From JBBIJR01 sp037445875 (GTDB taxonomy: Bacteria; CLD3; SB21): DNA of 7,167 bases. Below are positions 5,959 through 7,167 of this stretch, one piece after another (positions within the stretch are counted from its first letter, which is position 1; every line of letters starts with the position of its first letter). A program made the position numbers and the translations under genes. The stretch is from the NCBI GenBank assembly GCA_037445875.1, contig JBBIJR010000119.1:1-7167 (forward strand), in the 5' to 3' direction. The notes under the pieces were generated by a model, which searched no databases, was not told the DNA's origin, and saw nothing but the letters and a program-made list of their open reading frames with translations.

Positions 5959-7167
5959 TCATTTGATCAACAACAACTTGTGCGTGCCGATGTAACCGCC
6001 CGACTCCAGCCTGTACACATACACCCCCGAGGCGACGCTCTTCCCGAAATTGTCCTTTCCGTCCCAGACCGTTCGATGACTTCCTGCCTTCTCGTGCCCA
6101 CTCACAAGCGTCCGAACCTCCTGACCCAACACATTGAATATTTTCAGAGTGATCGCGCTGTTTGCCGATAGCCGATAGCTGATAACCGTAAAGGGGTTGA
6201 ACGGATTGGGATAATTCCCGAGCAGCGCACATCGTTGAGCGGCGTTCCCATTCTCCACCGATACCACATTGCCGTATTGGCCGTCGAAGGTAATATTCTG
6301 CGAGTAGATGTCGCCGTCGTCGGAACGGCGGTCTCCCCAGGCTAGAACGGACATGCCCGACAGGGTGACCTTGCTGCTGAGATGCAGTCTTTCCGAAAGA
6401 AACGACGAAGGCCGCTGGATGTAGCCGCTCCAACCGAACAAAGAGGTCGAGTCCGTTGAAAAGGCGCGGATGAGGTTATTGATGGAACCCAGCTGCGACT
6501 CGTTGAAGTGAACGATGACCCGGCCGTTCCGCACATGAACGGAAAGCCCCGAGAAAACATTATTGTCGAGCGGCTTGTATTCGATTCCGGTTTCCCCCCA
6601 GAGTCGCTGGCCGCTGCCCGAGAACCGCTGCCCGTAGAGACCTCCGGACATTGTCTGGCCGGAGTTGGCTTCCATCCAGAATGCATACGTGGTGCCCGTG
6701 GCCGAATCAAAGGCTGCGATAGGATCAAAATGATGGTTGCCCCCAAGCGTGGAGCATTCGGCCCCGTTGAGGGAGAACTTCCTTGCACCGTCCGATGTGT
6801 ATCGTTGAACGTAAGCGCTCTGAAGGTTATCGCTATTTCGGTCGTCCCGCCAGCAATAGAGGGCGCCGTTCTCCCCATCCGAGAATAGGCGCGGCGTGTA
6901 GAATCCGCTCACACGCCCCAGGTGATAAACCGTGTCCTGCGTGGCGTTCCACACGCGAACGCCCTGCGAGGAGAACTTCTGCGTATACAGTTTGTAGCCG
7001 GACGGGTTGATGAAGCTCCCTGTATAGCCGCACCAGAAGACGATCACCGATCCGGAATCCGAGGCGACGAGAGACGGCCAGTCGTAGTTCTCTCCGGTAT
7101 TGCTCGACAATCTCACCGGGACAGCCCCCCATTGCGGATTTCCGTTGGCGTCGTACTTCTGCATGGC
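5959..7167 (-). CDS. Large repeat-containing secreted protein with type A sorting domain (N-terminus beyond window)
   Basis: The frame is open through the right edge, so the first Met seen (7164) is internal and the start, signal peptide and any further repeats are outside. At least 401 residues are visible, counted from that Met. About 300 of them are degenerate repeats of roughly 50-60 residues. Each has a pattern like 'Q+F/Y-x-x-x-G-x-x-x-W' followed by an aromatic/hydrophobic strand ending in W plus acidic/basic residues: QKYDANGNPQWG, YTQKFSSQGVRVW, YVQRYTSDGARKFSLNG, YGQRFSGSGQRLWGETG, then VLAWGDRRSDDGDIYSQN. This suggests beta-propeller-like or stacked beta repeats found in surface proteins of FCB bacteria. 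Residues 315-401 are the sorting domain: YPNPFNPFTVISYRL, KIFNVLGQEVRTLV, AGSHRTVWDGKDNFG, VASGVYVYRL, final KLLLIK. Probably outer-surface or secreted; ligand unknown. Composition is Ser/Gly/Asn-rich with few Lys, as usual for such proteins. Confidence 0.85.
   Translation of the reverse strand, partial: AMQKYDANGNPQWGAVPVRLSSNTGENYDWPSLVASDSGSVIVFWCGYTGSFINPSGYKLYTQKFSSQGVRVWNATQDTVYHLGRVSGFYTPRLFSDGENGALYCWRDDRNSDNLQSAYVQRYTSDGARKFSLNGAECSTLGGNHHFDPIAAFDSATGTTYAFWMEANSGQTMSGGLYGQRFSGSGQRLWGETGIEYKPLDNNVFSGLSVHVRNGRVIVHFNESQLGSINNLIRAFSTDSTSLFGWSGYIQRPSSFLSERLHLSSKVTLSGMSVLAWGDRRSDDGDIYSQNITFDGQYGNVVSVENGNAAQRCALLGNYPNPFNPFTVISYRLSANSAITLKIFNVLGQEVRTLVSGHEKAGSHRTVWDGKDNFGKSVASGVYVYRLESGGYIGTHKLLLIK

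Overview
The window reads as a moderately GC-rich chromosomal segment of a Gram-negative bacterium, probably from the FCB group (Ignavibacteriota, Calditrichota, KSB1, Latescibacterota or a similar candidate phylum). The reasons are two secreted proteins that end in a PNPFNP...SGVY type A (type IX secretion / FlgD-Ig-like) sorting domain, a 'FYPLEVGNRW' secreted-protein opening, a DinB-like protein of a type common in these lineages, and a UbiA-type prenyltransferase of the kind used for menaquinone by the futalosine route. The phylum is inference; nothing in the window fixes it.

Left part, plus strand (about 91-2370): a probable sigma70-like promoter is followed by a tight four-gene run. It contains a membrane-anchored TPR protein whose frame is broken by an apparent one-base insertion near 298, a UbiA-like polyprenyltransferase (GTGA overlap with the TPR gene), the CrcB/Fluc fluoride channel (7 bases further on) and a DUF190 PII-like protein (10 bases further on). 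CrcB plus DUF190 is a known pairing for fluoride export; the link to quinone prenylation is probably shared transcription only.

Centre, minus strand (5232 down to 2419): a promoter-like element precedes a secreted sorting-domain protein of unknown function. A DinB/YfiT-fold protein follows 7 bases later, and then a tiny lipoprotein-like ORF that overlaps the dinB stop by ATGA and may itself be frameshifted. A periplasmic or secreted S9-type alpha/beta hydrolase, with a coiled coil where a beta-propeller would usually be, comes last. The hydrolase converges on the DUF190 gene across 48 bases with no clear terminator.

Right part, minus strand (7167 down to 5299): a large repeat-containing secreted protein with a sorting domain is cut by the right edge. 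It is followed by a six-helix membrane protein of unknown function with a strong Shine-Dalgarno sequence.

I see no RNA genes, CRISPR array, insertion sequence, attachment site or phage gene. No gene-free stretch exceeds 300 bases. Most content is ordinary. The points most worth checking are the two apparent single-base frameshifts, the tiny lipoprotein ORF, the pair of sorting-domain proteins and the G-rich tract next to the central promoter.
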